From: Rubrivivax sp.
Lineage (GTDB): Bacteria; Pseudomonadota; Gammaproteobacteria; Burkholderiales; Burkholderiaceae_C
DNA length: 64,000 nt
Direction: 5' to 3'
Assembly (NCBI GenBank): GCA_027485165.1
Contig: JAIXRN010000014.1
Coordinates: 1-64,000 of the forward strand
Below the pieces are notes generated by a model. The model made no database searches. It was not told the DNA's origin and worked only from the letters and a program-made list of their open reading frames with translations. A program made the position numbers and the translations under genes. Positions 15,420 to 24,700 of the stretch are shown in pieces. Position 1 is the stretch's first letter. The number at the start of each line of letters is the position of its first letter.

Positions 15420-17684
15420 CTAGAACCGGTAGGTGGCCGTCAGCTGCAGCGTGCGCGGCTTGCCGGGCGTGTAGTGGCCGCGGTACAGGCCGTCGGCATA
15501 CAGCTTGTCGGCGATGTTGGTGAGGTTGGCCTTCAGCGCCAGGCCGTCCCAGGCGTATTCGACCATCAGGTCAGCGGTGACAAAGCTGGGCGCCTTGAAG
15601 GTGGTGATGCCCTGCGGCGCGTCGCTGCTGCGGGCATTCAGGCCCGCACCGACGCGGAACTTCTGCGTCAGCTGGTAGGTGGTCCACAGCGTGCCACTGA
15701 ACCTGGGCGTCAGCCCGGGGCGCGAGCCCACGGTTTCGCCGGCGGCTGCGGCGGCGCTCGCCCGGTCGACCTCGGCGTCGGGGATGTAGGACAGCGAGGC
15801 GAACACTTCCCAGGCCGGCGTGATGCGCCCGGCGACGTCGAGTTCGAGCCCTGCGGCATGGCGTGCGCCCGACAGCACGTAGTTGCAGGCGTTCACGCTT
15901 TCGGCGTCGCGGTTGCGCTCGTTGAACTTGGTCGAATGGAACACCGCCACGCGGGTGCTGAGCCGGCCGTCGGCCGAATCGAGCTTGGCGCCGATCTCGA
16001 AGTTGCGGCTGGACTCCGGGTCCACCTGGGCATTGCCGGCGTCGTACTGGTAGGCATCGCCCGCGGTGTTGAACGAGGTGCCGTAGCTGAAGTGGTAAGA
16101 CGCCAGCGGCGTAGGCTGGTACAGCAGGCCCAGGCGCTGGCTGGTGAGCGCGTCGCTGCGCGAGATGCTGGCGGCTACCGGCACGGCGCAGGCGTTGTTG
16201 GCTGCGGCCGGGATGCTGAGGTTGCGGTACTCGCCCTCGAAGCGGTCCCAGCGCAGCCCGGCCAGCAGCTTCCAGGCCGGGGCGACCTGCAGCAGGTCCT
16301 GAACATAGACGCCCACTGATTTGGCGTCGAAGCTGCGGTTGATGGTCTTGCTGCGCAGCGACTCGTCCACCCGCGCACCGTCGTCGGGCGTGCCGATGCG
16401 GGTGCTGGGCTTGGTCAGGGCCACGCCGACGGGCAGCGTCAGGCCGTAGTTGTTGAAGTCCTCCTGCCCCAGGTCCACGCCGGCCTGCACGTCGTGGCGG
16501 CCGCCCAGGCCCTGAAAACGCGTGCTGTAGTCGCTTTGCAGGTAGCGCGTGTCCATGTCCTGCACCTTGATGTTGGTGCCGCGGGTCAGCACGGTGGACG
16601 GGCTCAGCGTGGCCAGCGTGACGGCCTGGGCGCCGGGTTGCAGGTTCGCTGCAGCGAAGCGGATGGCGCTGGCGCGCAGATCGCGCTCGTACTGGCCCAG
16701 GCGCAGCGTGGTGCGCCATTCGCTGCGGTCGGCAAAGCGGTGCGTGTAGCCGAAGGTACCCAGCTTGACGCTGCCTTTGTTCTGGTCGCTGGCCATGCCG
16801 TAGAAGTTCTTCGCGCTGACGGGCACCAGCACGCGGTCCGTGGCGCCTGGGCTGGGCGCAAGCCAGGGCATGCCGTAGTGGATGTTGTTGGCGTTGTCCA
16901 GCCAGTAGGCCGAGAGCAGGAATTCATGGGCCGTGCCGATGCCCCAGCGGAAGGCCGGTGCGATGCCCTTCTTGTCGATCGTTTCGCCGCTGTTGTCGGC
17001 GCGGTTGACCATCGCGTTGACGCGCAGGGCCGCGTTGTTGCCGGTCTTCAGGTTGAAGTCGCCGGTCAGGCGCTGGTAGCGGCCTGCGCCCAGCGTGAGG
17101 GCCAGTTCCTGGCTGTCGACCGTGCGCGGCAGCTTGCTGACCTGGTTGGCGGCGCCGCCTGTGCTGCCGCGGCCGAACAGCATGCTGGCGCTGCCGCGCA
17201 GCACTTCCAGGCGGTCCCAGTTGAAGCTGTCGCGGTCGTAGAAGGCCGGGTCGCGGATGCCGTCGACAAAGATGTCACCCGTACCCTGCAGCGAAAAGCC
17301 GCGCAGGCGGATGTCTTCTTCGCCGCCCTCGGCGGCCAGGAAGCTGATGCCGGCGGTGTTCTTCAGCGCGTCTTTCAGCGTGTCCAGGTTGCGGTCGTCG
17401 ATGAGCTTTTCCGTCACCACCGTCACCGACTGCGGCACGTCGCGCAGTTCCTGCTGCGCCTTGCCGATGCGTGTGGTGGTGGCCTGCACGCTGTCGCGGG
17501 CCGTGGGATCAGCTGTGGCCTTGGCGCGCACCACGGGCATCAAGCTTTCGCTGGCGGCTGGGGCCGGGGCAGGGGCAGGCACGGAGGCCTGAGCCCAGGC
17601 GGTGCCCGTCAGACCGAAGCCCAGGGCGATGGCGCCCAGCGGCAGGATGGGCAGGCAGAGGGTGGGTTTGGTCAGTGTTTTCAT
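15420..17684 (-). CDS. TonB-dependent siderophore receptor
   Basis: The 754-residue outer-membrane receptor has a signal peptide (cleavage after AWA, about residue 31) and a Pro/Ala-rich leader. The plug domain includes KAQQELRDVPQSVTVVTEKL, DALKNTAGISFLAAEGGEED and VDGIRDPAFYDRDSFNWDRL, followed by a beta-barrel ending in TLQLTATYRF with C-terminal Phe. The plug matches catecholate-type receptors (Fiu/PiuA). Import depends on TonB, encoded immediately upstream, and expression should follow the Fur site before tonB. ExbB/ExbD are not in the window. Confidence 0.92.
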   Translation of the reverse strand: MKTLTKPTLCLPILPLGAIALGFGLTGTAWAQASVPAPAPAPAASESLMPVVRAKATADPTARDSVQATTTRIGKAQQELRDVPQSVTVVTEKLIDDRNLDTLKDALKNTAGISFLAAEGGEEDIRLRGFSLQGTGDIFVDGIRDPAFYDRDSFNWDRLEVLRGSASMLFGRGSTGGAANQVSKLPRTVDSQELALTLGAGRYQRLTGDFNLKTGNNAALRVNAMVNRADNSGETIDKKGIAPAFRWGIGTAHEFLLSAYWLDNANNIHYGMPWLAPSPGATDRVLVPVSAKNFYGMASDQNKGSVKLGTFGYTHRFADRSEWRTTLRLGQYERDLRASAIRFAAANLQPGAQAVTLATLSPSTVLTRGTNIKVQDMDTRYLQSDYSTRFQGLGGRHDVQAGVDLGQEDFNNYGLTLPVGVALTKPSTRIGTPDDGARVDESLRSKTINRSFDAKSVGVYVQDLLQVAPAWKLLAGLRWDRFEGEYRNLSIPAAANNACAVPVAASISRSDALTSQRLGLLYQPTPLASYHFSYGTSFNTAGDAYQYDAGNAQVDPESSRNFEIGAKLDSADGRLSTRVAVFHSTKFNERNRDAESVNACNYVLSGARHAAGLELDVAGRITPAWEVFASLSYIPDAEVDRASAAAAAGETVGSRPGLTPRFSGTLWTTYQLTQKFRVGAGLNARSSDAPQGITTFKAPSFVTADLMVEYAWDGLALKANLTNIADKLYADGLYRGHYTPGKPRTLQLTATYRF

Positions 17685-17778
17685 CGAAGCCGGGTCCTGG
17701 GGTGTGTGAAGGGCGCGGCGGGGTGGCGATGGCTGCCTGGCTGCAGGGGTGGGAAGGAGAAAGGCAAAAGGACAGAGA

Positions 17779-17802
17779 CAGGGGCAGGGACAGGGGCAGG
17801 GA
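17779..17802. repeat. Two 12-base tandem repeats between tonB and the receptor
   Basis: The unit CAGGGGCAGGGA occurs twice without gap, flanked by partial copies (GACAGAGACA and CAGAGA), in the 151-base spacer between the tonB stop and the receptor start. It is purine-rich and probably slippage-prone. Confidence 0.7.
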
Positions 17803-17835
17803 CAGAGAAATGGTGACGGCCGTCGAACCCAGCGC

Positions 17836-18660
17836 TCAGTCGACCTCGTAAGCCAGGGGCGCGATCACGACCCATTCGATCGGCAGGCCGTTCTCGGTTT
17901 GCGGTGTGAAGCGCGCGGCCTGCATGGCCACGACGGCCTGTTCGTCCAGGCGCGGGAAGCCCGAGGACTGGTGCACGACGATCTGCACCGGCAGGCCCTG
18001 GCGGTCGACGCGCACGCGCAGCCAGACGGTGCCGCTTTCGCGCAGCCTGCGCGACGCCAGCGGCACGGCGATGGCTGGCGGCACACGGTAGCGGACGGCG
18101 CCGGGCGGCAGCAGGCGCGGCTCTGCTGCGGTGGGCAAGGGCGTCGGGGCGGGCGCTGGCGTTGCCGTGATGGGGCTGGGCAGGGCCGGGGCGGCCGGGC
18201 TGGCCGTCGACGCGACAGCCGCTGCTGCGGCAGGCGCTTCGGCCAGCCAGGTTGTTTCAGCGGCCACGGCCGCAGCGGGGCTGGCCGCTGCGGTGGCGCT
18301 GTCCAGACGCGGCGGCGCCAGCGCCGGCAGGGCAGGTGCGGCCTGGCGGGGGGCCAGTGGGGAAGGCAGGGGCCGTGCCGCTTCAGGCGCCGCGGGCGGC
18401 GGTGGGTCGGCCAGCAGCACCACGCTGACGGGCAGGATGGTGGGCAGCACCCGGTCGATGACGTCGGTTTGCAGCAGCAGCCAGGCCAGGGCGACGTGCA
18501 GCGCCAGCACCGCCAGCGCGAAGGGCGAACGTTGGCGGGTGAAACCAGCAGCCGGGGACCGGCTGCCCAGCGCCGCAGCGCCTTCGGCTGGCCCTGGGGC
18601 GGGCGCACGTTGCAGGGTGCGGTGCCGAAGCGGCCACCTGGGCAGACTGACGCTGGTCAC
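17836..18660 (-). CDS. tonB: Energy transducer TonB
   Basis: The 274-residue protein has one N-terminal membrane anchor (FALAVLALHVALAWLLL, about 47-63), a long Pro/Ala linker spanning the periplasm, and a TonB C-terminal domain. That domain contains YRVPPAIAVPLASRRLRESG, VWLRVRVDRQGLPVQIVVHQ and SSGFPRLDEQAVVAMQAARF. GTG 18660 is chosen as start because longer frames begin with TTG inside the Fur box. TonB couples the proton-motive force to the adjacent receptor. It leads the four-gene iron operon, with a 151-base gap before the receptor gene. Confidence 0.85.
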   Translation of the reverse strand: MTSVSLPRWPLRHRTLQRAPAPGPAEGAAALGSRSPAAGFTRQRSPFALAVLALHVALAWLLLQTDVIDRVLPTILPVSVVLLADPPPPAAPEAARPLPSPLAPRQAAPALPALAPPRLDSATAAASPAAAVAAETTWLAEAPAAAAAVASTASPAAPALPSPITATPAPAPTPLPTAAEPRLLPPGAVRYRVPPAIAVPLASRRLRESGTVWLRVRVDRQGLPVQIVVHQSSGFPRLDEQAVVAMQAARFTPQTENGLPIEWVVIAPLAYEVD

Positions 18661-18705
18661 GGTGAGGCGAAAGGAAATGAATCGAACTCGATCGCAGAAT
18701 GTAAT

Positions 18706-18724
18706 GCAAACGCTAATGATTCGC
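18706..18724. promoter_or_regulatory. Candidate Fur box upstream of tonB
   Basis: The 19-mer GCAAACGCTAATGATTCGC matches the classical Fur consensus at 12 of 19 positions and sits 45 bases upstream of the tonB start in an unusually AT-rich patch. Iron-dependent repression of tonB, the receptor, the hydroxylase and the hydroxy-acid oxidase is inferred. Confidence 0.6.
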
Positions 18725-18758
18725 AACCAGTTTGTGACGAGAGCCGGTGCTTCGGGGT

Positions 18759-18794
18759 CGTGGCTTGGGTCGCGGCTTGGGTCGCGGCTTGGGT
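18759..18794. repeat. Three 12-base tandem repeats
   Basis: CGTGGCTTGGGT, CGCGGCTTGGGT and CGCGGCTTGGGT follow without gap between the Fur site and the terminator of the terC/alx gene. No coding role is apparent. Confidence 0.8.
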
Positions 18795-18814
18795 CATCGC
18801 GGTCAGAACGCCGG

Positions 18815-18861
18815 GCCCAAAAGCAAACCCGCCGCCAGCCCGAGGAGGGCGTGGCGGCGGG
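18815..18861 (-). terminator. Rho-independent terminator of the Alx/TerC gene
   Basis: On the minus strand a long stem is formed by CCCGCCGCCA (18828-18837) and TGGCGGCGGG (18852-18861), with an inner GCCC/GGGC pair, followed by TTTGCTTTTG. It lies 50 bases after the stop of the TerC-family gene and insulates the tonB operon. Confidence 0.85.
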
Positions 18862-18910
18862 GCGGCGCGATGTCCAGGTATCGAGAAGGCGGCCGGTTGG
18901 CCGCCGTCCA

Positions 18911-19873
18911 TCAGCTGCCGGCGTTGTCGACCTTCGGCGCCGTGCGCACGCTTAGCCACATGGTGAAAGCCAGGATCGTGACGACCACACCCAGCGAGAT
19001 CGCCACCGGGATCTTGAAGATGTCGATCAGCATCATCTTCGTGCCGATGAAAACCAGGATCACCGCCAGACCGTAGCTCAGCAGGTGGAACTTGGCCGCC
19101 ACCGCCGCCAGCAGGAAGTACATCGCGCGCAGGCCCAGGATGGCGAAGATGTTGCTGGTGAGAACGATGAAGGGGTCGGACGTGATCGCGAAGATGGCCG
19201 GGATGCTGTCGACGGCGAAGATCACGTCGGTCAGGGCCACCAGGCAGATCACCAGGAACAGCGGCGTGGCGATCTTCTTGCCGTTTTCGACGGTGAAGAA
19301 CTTCTCGCCGTCGAACTTGGCGCTCACCGGCATGAAGCGCTTCAGCAGCTTCAGCGCGGGGTTGCTTTCAAGGTCGGGCTCCTTCCCCGCGGCCCACCAC
19401 ATCTTGATGCCGGTGATGATGAGGAACGCACCGAACAGGTACAGCACCCAGTGGAACTGCGTGATGAGCCAGGCGCCCACCAGGATCATCACGGTGCGCA
19501 GCACCATCGCGCCGATGATGCCGATCATCAGCACCCGCTTCTGGAATTCCAGCGGCACCGCGAAGTAGGTGAAGATCATCAGGAACACGAAGATGTTGTC
19601 CACGGCCAGGCTTTTCTCGATGAGATAGCCGGTCAGGAATTCCATGCTCTTCGTGTTGGCGACCGCGGCGCCGTTGTCCTGGTAGATGGCCCACCAGAAC
19701 AGGCCGTTGAAAGCGAAGCTGGCGGCCACCCAGACGATGGACCAGTTGATCGCTTCCTTGATGCCCACGGCATGCGCGCCTTGCTTGCGCAGCACGACGA
19801 AGTCGACGAAAAGCGCCGCGATGACGATCGCGACAAACGTAATCCAAAGCCACAGCGGCGCGATGGTGTCCAT
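18911..19873 (-). CDS. alx: TerC/Alx-family membrane protein, probable Mn2+ exporter
   Basis: The 320-residue protein has seven to nine membrane segments and the TerC family blocks GYLIEKSLAVDNIFVFLMIF and LTDVIFAVDSIPAIFAITSD, whose acidic residues sit in the membrane. Length and architecture match E. coli Alx, a manganese exporter under yybP-ykoY riboswitch control. ATG 19873 is preferred over GTG 19879, with GGGA placed correctly before it. A riboswitch-like leader occupies the 5' region, which strongly supports the manganese assignment over a tellurite role. A terminator follows; the gene stands alone. Confidence 0.9.
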   Translation of the reverse strand: MDTIAPLWLWITFVAIVIAALFVDFVVLRKQGAHAVGIKEAINWSIVWVAASFAFNGLFWWAIYQDNGAAVANTKSMEFLTGYLIEKSLAVDNIFVFLMIFTYFAVPLEFQKRVLMIGIIGAMVLRTVMILVGAWLITQFHWVLYLFGAFLIITGIKMWWAAGKEPDLESNPALKLLKRFMPVSAKFDGEKFFTVENGKKIATPLFLVICLVALTDVIFAVDSIPAIFAITSDPFIVLTSNIFAILGLRAMYFLLAAVAAKFHLLSYGLAVILVFIGTKMMLIDIFKIPVAISLGVVVTILAFTMWLSVRTAPKVDNAGS

Positions 19874-19908
19874 GGACACTCCCGTTCAAGTTGGGTTGAG
19901 GTTCGCGC

Positions 19909-20025
19909 CGAAAGGTCTTGCGGAAGACGGAAAAGCTCTTCTGCGGTCCCGGGCGGCTGGCTGGCGCCAGCGGCCGTATTGACGGGGGGCCGCGGCAACA
20001 GGTGTTGCGTGCTACTCCCCTTTCG
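19909..20025 (-). promoter_or_regulatory. yybP-ykoY (manganese) riboswitch
   Basis: Read on the minus strand, the leader starts with CGAAAGGGGAGTAGC and ends with GCAAGACCTTTCG. CGAAAGG (20025-20019) and CCTTTCG (19915-19909) form the closing stem. GGGGAGTAG, a GCAACA/TGTTGC hairpin, CCGTCAATACGG and GACC follow in the order expected of the yybP-ykoY class. It ends 35 bases before the ATG of the TerC/Alx gene, the classical partner of this riboswitch. No folding program was run. Confidence 0.85.
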
Positions 20026-20139
20026 ACGAGCGGGAATGTAGCGGCCTGCCATTGGCCCGACGCCGGGTGGGGCCGTCACGCACAGCCTGAGCGTGGCATC
20101 TTGCGCAGTAATCGTCCGGCCAGCTTGTCGGGTGTGCGC

Positions 20140-21633
20140 CTACTGGAAAGCCACCTCGGCGAAGCTGCGCAGCTTGCGGCTGTGCAGGCTGCCCGGGCGT
20201 TCCTGGCGCAGCAGTTCGACCGCGCGCATGCCGATGCGCAGGTGCTGGTCGACGCGTTCTCGGTAGAAGTGGTTGGCCATGCCGGGCAGCTTGATTTCAC
20301 CGTGCAGCGGCTTGTCGCTGACGCACAGCAGGGTGCCGTAGGGGACGCGGAAACGGAAGCCGTTGGCGGCAATCGTGGCACTCTCCATGTCCAGCGCCAC
20401 CGCGCGGCTCTGGCTGAAGCGGCGCTCGGGGCCCGGGTGCGGCAACAGTTCCCAGTTCCGGTTGTCGGTGCTGGCCACGGTGCCGGTGCGCAGGATCTTC
20501 TTCAGCTCGTAGCCTTCCAGCTGGGTGATGTCGGCCACGGCCTGTTCCAGCGCCACCTGCACCTCGGCCAGGGCCGGGATGGGCACCCACAGCGGCAGCT
20601 CTTCGTCCAGCACGTGGTCTTCGCGCATGTAGGCGTGGGCCAGCACGTAGTCGCCCAGCTGCTGGCTGTTGCGCAGGCCGGCGCAGTGGCCCAGCATCAG
20701 CCAGGCATGCGGGCGCAGCACGGCAATGTGGTCGGTGATGGTCTTGGCGTTCGCCGGGCCCACGCCGATGTTGACCATCGTGATGCCACTGTTGTCGCCG
20801 CGCACCAGGTGGTAGGCCGGCATTTGCGGCAGACGCGGCGGCGCGGCGCCCAGTTCGTCGCCCGCGCGTGGCGGCAGCCCGGCCCGGCGCGTGATGACGT
20901 TGCCAGGTTCCACGAACGCTTCGTATTCGCTGTTCGGGTCGGCCATCACGGCGTGGCCGAGCTTGATGAATTCGTCGATGTAGAACTGGTAGTTCGTGAA
21001 CAGCACGAAGTTCTGGAAGTGGTCGGGCACCGTGCCGGTGTAGTGGCGCAGGCGGTGCAGCGAATAGTCCACGCGCGGGGCGGTGAACAGGCTCAGCGGC
21101 TGTGATTCGCCAGGCCGGGGCTCGAAGGCGCCGTTGGCGATGCCGTCGTCCATGGCCGCCAGGTCGGGCAGGTCGAACAGGTCGCGCATGCGCAGCCGGC
21201 GCTCGGGCGACAGCGACCCTTCCAGGTGGTTGTTCTCGGCCAGCGAGAAGTGCACTGGGATGGGCTGGGTGCTGGTGCCCACTTCCAGCGCCACGCCGTG
21301 GTTCTGCATCAGCAGGCGGAACTGTTCTTCGTAGTAGCTGGCGAACAGGTCGGGCCGCGTCAGCGTGGTCTCAAAAGTGCCGGGCCCGGCCACGAAGCCA
21401 TAGCTCAGGCGGCTGTCGGCGCGTGCCACGGTGTCGGTGCGCACACGCACGAAGGGGTAGCAGGCGCGCACGTGCTGGCCGTCGTCGCCACCGGCCACGA
21501 AGCGCTGCAGGCTGTTGCGCAGGTGCTGGATGCTGGCGCCGTAGATGGACTGGACCTGGGCCAGCGCCGCGGCGGGGTCCGTGTGGTGCGTGGGGGCGAC
21601 GAAGGCCGGCGCAGCAGAGGGGGCAGACGACAT
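20140..21633 (-). CDS. amn: AMP nucleosidase
   Basis: The 497-residue enzyme cleaves AMP to adenine and ribose 5-phosphate and adjusts the adenylate pool. The N-terminal Amn domain (SIYGASIQHLRNSLQRFVAG, RACYPFVRVRTDT, YYEEQFRLLMQNHG, HFSLAENNHLEG) is followed by a nucleoside-phosphorylase-like domain. That domain has GDNSGITMVNIGVGPANAKT, MLGHCAGLRNSQQLGDYVLA and MESATIAANGFRFRVPYGTL. ATG 21633 is preferred because AGGA lies six bases upstream; an ATG at 21639 would touch it. Length equals the family norm. Confidence 0.95.
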   Translation of the reverse strand: MSSAPSAAPAFVAPTHHTDPAAALAQVQSIYGASIQHLRNSLQRFVAGGDDGQHVRACYPFVRVRTDTVARADSRLSYGFVAGPGTFETTLTRPDLFASYYEEQFRLLMQNHGVALEVGTSTQPIPVHFSLAENNHLEGSLSPERRLRMRDLFDLPDLAAMDDGIANGAFEPRPGESQPLSLFTAPRVDYSLHRLRHYTGTVPDHFQNFVLFTNYQFYIDEFIKLGHAVMADPNSEYEAFVEPGNVITRRAGLPPRAGDELGAAPPRLPQMPAYHLVRGDNSGITMVNIGVGPANAKTITDHIAVLRPHAWLMLGHCAGLRNSQQLGDYVLAHAYMREDHVLDEELPLWVPIPALAEVQVALEQAVADITQLEGYELKKILRTGTVASTDNRNWELLPHPGPERRFSQSRAVALDMESATIAANGFRFRVPYGTLLCVSDKPLHGEIKLPGMANHFYRERVDQHLRIGMRAVELLRQERPGSLHSRKLRSFAEVAFQ

Positions 21634-21791
21634 ACACATTCCTACTTTTTTCGTTGTGGTGGCGAATTGTCGCCCGGACCCCGGCTTCCCCCCTGAACGA
21701 GGGGTTGGCCCCAGCGGTCACGACGCGGGCTGGCTAACGATGGCGGAACGGTCGCCGGTCAATCTCCGCCCTGCCCCCTTGGAGGAAGACC

Positions 21792-24700
21792 ATGTTCTCG
21801 TCTATGCCCGTGAATTCGCCCGCCCGTCGTCGCCATCGCGCCCTGCGTGCCCGTCATGCCTTGGCCATGGCCGCCGCCGCCCTGCTGGGCACCGCCGCAG
21901 CACCCCCGGCGCAGGCGGCGATCTGCACCTGGAACCCCGCCACCGGCAACTGGGCCAGCGCGCTGAACTGGACCTGCGGCATCGTGCCCACCAACGGCGC
22001 CGCCGACACGGCCATCATCGGCGCCGGGCTGACCAGCATCGTCAACGACCAGCAAAGCCCGGGTGTCTTCCGCAACGTGCGCAACCTGTCGAATGCCGGC
22101 ACGCTGCAGATCGATGCCTTCGGCTTCACGCTGGGTAGCGGCGGCAGCAGCACCAACACCGGCGCCATCAACGTCGGCGGTGTCAGCACCGCTACCTTGC
22201 AGGTGCTGCACAACATCAACAACGCCGGCGGCAGCATCAACGTCGGCAACGGCAGCACGGTCAGCCTTTCAGGCGCCGTCATCACCGGTGGCACCGTCAA
22301 CACCACGGGCACGGGCGTGCTCGTGCCCACGGCCAGCAATGCGAACCTGCTGAGCGGGGTCAGCTTCAATGGCGGCATCAACATGTCGGCGAACAGCATC
22401 CTGCGCGTGTCGAGCGGGCTCACGCTCAACGGCGACATCGCACTGAATGCCAACAGCGTGCTGGCCTTCGCAGGCAACCAGACCCTGGGCGGCAACGGCA
22501 ACATCGTGCTGGGCAATACCGGCAGCAGCAACCGCGCCCTGAGCCTGGAAGGCGCCACCGTGCTGACCCTGGGTTCGGGCATCACCGTCAGCGGCCAGAG
22601 CGGCACTTTGGGGCAGACCTACCTGGCTGGCGGTGCGCAGTCGATCATCAACAACGGCCGCATTGCGGCCAACGTCAGTGGCGGCAGCTTCAGCCTGGAA
22701 CCGAATGGCGGCGTGACCAACAACGGCGTGCTCGAAGCCCAGAACGGCGGCACCCTGGTCTTGAACGCCAACGTCAGCGGCGGCCCGGCCGGCAGCATCG
22801 TGGCCGGTACCGGCAGCACGGTGCTGCAGAACGGCGTCACGCTCAGCGGCAACATCAGCACCTCGGGCAGTGGCAGCTTCCGCGCCAGTGCCAGCAACTC
22901 CAATGTGCTGTCGGGCGTCAGCTTCTCCGGCACATTGGACCTGGCCAGCGCCAACGCCGTCCAGCGGGTCACTGGCGGGCTGGTGCTCAATGGCACCGTC
23001 AACGTGAACAGCAACAGCGTGCTGGCCTTCAATGGCACGCAGACGCTGTCTGGCGCCGGCACGGTCGTGCTGGGCAACACGGGCCCTTCCAACCGCGGTC
23101 TCAGCCTGGAAAGCAATACCGTGCTGACCCTGGGCCCCGACATCGTCGTACGCGGCCAGAACGGCGTGCTCGGGGAAACCTACTTGAGCGGCGGCACGCA
23201 GTCGATCGTCAACAACGGCCGCATCTCGGCCGACGTGCTAGGCGGCACCGTGACGCTGGCGCCCAATGCCGGCACCACCAACAACGGCATCCTGGAAGCG
23301 CAGAACGGCGGCACCCTGGTGCTGGCCAGCAACGTCGCCGGCACCGCCGGCGGCAGCATCCGCGCCGGCGCCGGCAGCACCGTGCTGCAAAGTGGTGTCA
23401 CCCTCAGCGGCACCATCGCCACGCAAGGCGGCGGCAACATCCGGCCCACGGCCAGCAACAGCAACGTCCTGGCCGGCGTCAGCTTCAACGGCGCACTGGA
23501 CATGGCCACCGGCAACGCCATCGAACGCGTCACCGGCGGCCTGGTGCTGAACGGCAGCATCAACCTGAACGCCAACAGTGTGCTGTCGTTCACTGGCGAC
23601 CAGACCCTGTCGGGCAATGGCACGATCACCCTGGGCGGCACCGGGTCCAGCAACCGCGCGCTCAGCCTGGAAGGCGCGACCGTGCTGACCCTGGGCTCGG
23701 GCATCCTGGTGCAGGGGGAGAACGGAACGCTGGGGCAGACCTACCTGGCTGGCGGCGTGCAGTCGATCGTCAACAACGGCCGCATCTCGGCCAATGTGAA
23801 CAACGGCAATCTCAACCTGGTGCCCAATGCCGGCATCGTCAACAACGGCGTACTCGAAGCGGCCAACGGTGGCCGGCTGACGCTGTCCAGCCATGTCGTC
23901 GGTGCGGCCGGCAGCAGCATCGTGGCCGGTGCTGGCAGCACGGTGGTGCAGAACGGCGTCACGCTCAGCGGCACCATCAACACCACCGGTTCAGGGAATT
24001 TCCGCGCCACCGCCGACAACGCCAACTTCCTGAATGGCGTCAGCTTCAACGGCACACTGGACCTGGCATCGGCCAATGCCGTCGAACGCGTCACGGGCGG
24101 GCTCACGCTCAACGGCCGCATCGACCTGAACGCCAACAGTGTGTTGTCCTTCAGCGGCGACCAGAGCCTGTCCGGTAGCGGCGAACTGGTGCTGGGTGGC
24201 ACCGGGGCCAGCAACCGCGCGCTCAGCCTGGAGGGCGCGACCGTGCTCACCCTGGGGGCGAACATCGTCGTCCGCGGCGAGAACGGGACGCTGGGCCAGA
24301 CCTACCTGGCTGGGGGCACGCAGGCCATCGTCAACAATGGCCGCATCTCGGCCAATGTGAGCGGCGGCACCCTGACGCTGGCGCCGAATGCCGGCACGAC
24401 GAACAACGGCGTGCTGGAAGCCCAGAGCGGCGGCACGCTGGTCCTGTCCAGCAACGTCACGGGCACGCCAGCGGGCCAGATCCGCGCTGGCGCCGGCAGC
24501 ACCGTGGTGCAGAACGGTGTGACGCTGAGTGGCGTCATCAACACCAGCGGCGATGGCAATTTCAGGCCGACGGCGGACAACAACAACATCCTGTCCGGGG
24601 TCAGCTTCAGCGGTGTGCTGAACATGGCCTCGACCAACGGTGTCGAACGCGTCGCGGGCGGGCTCACGCTCAACGGCCGCATCGACCTGAACGCCAACAG

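Noticed and set aside
18661-18726. Longer tonB frame starting at a TTG at 18726
   Set aside because: It would place the start inside the Fur-like box and add 22 residues without transducer similarity; GTG 18660 gives the usual architecture.
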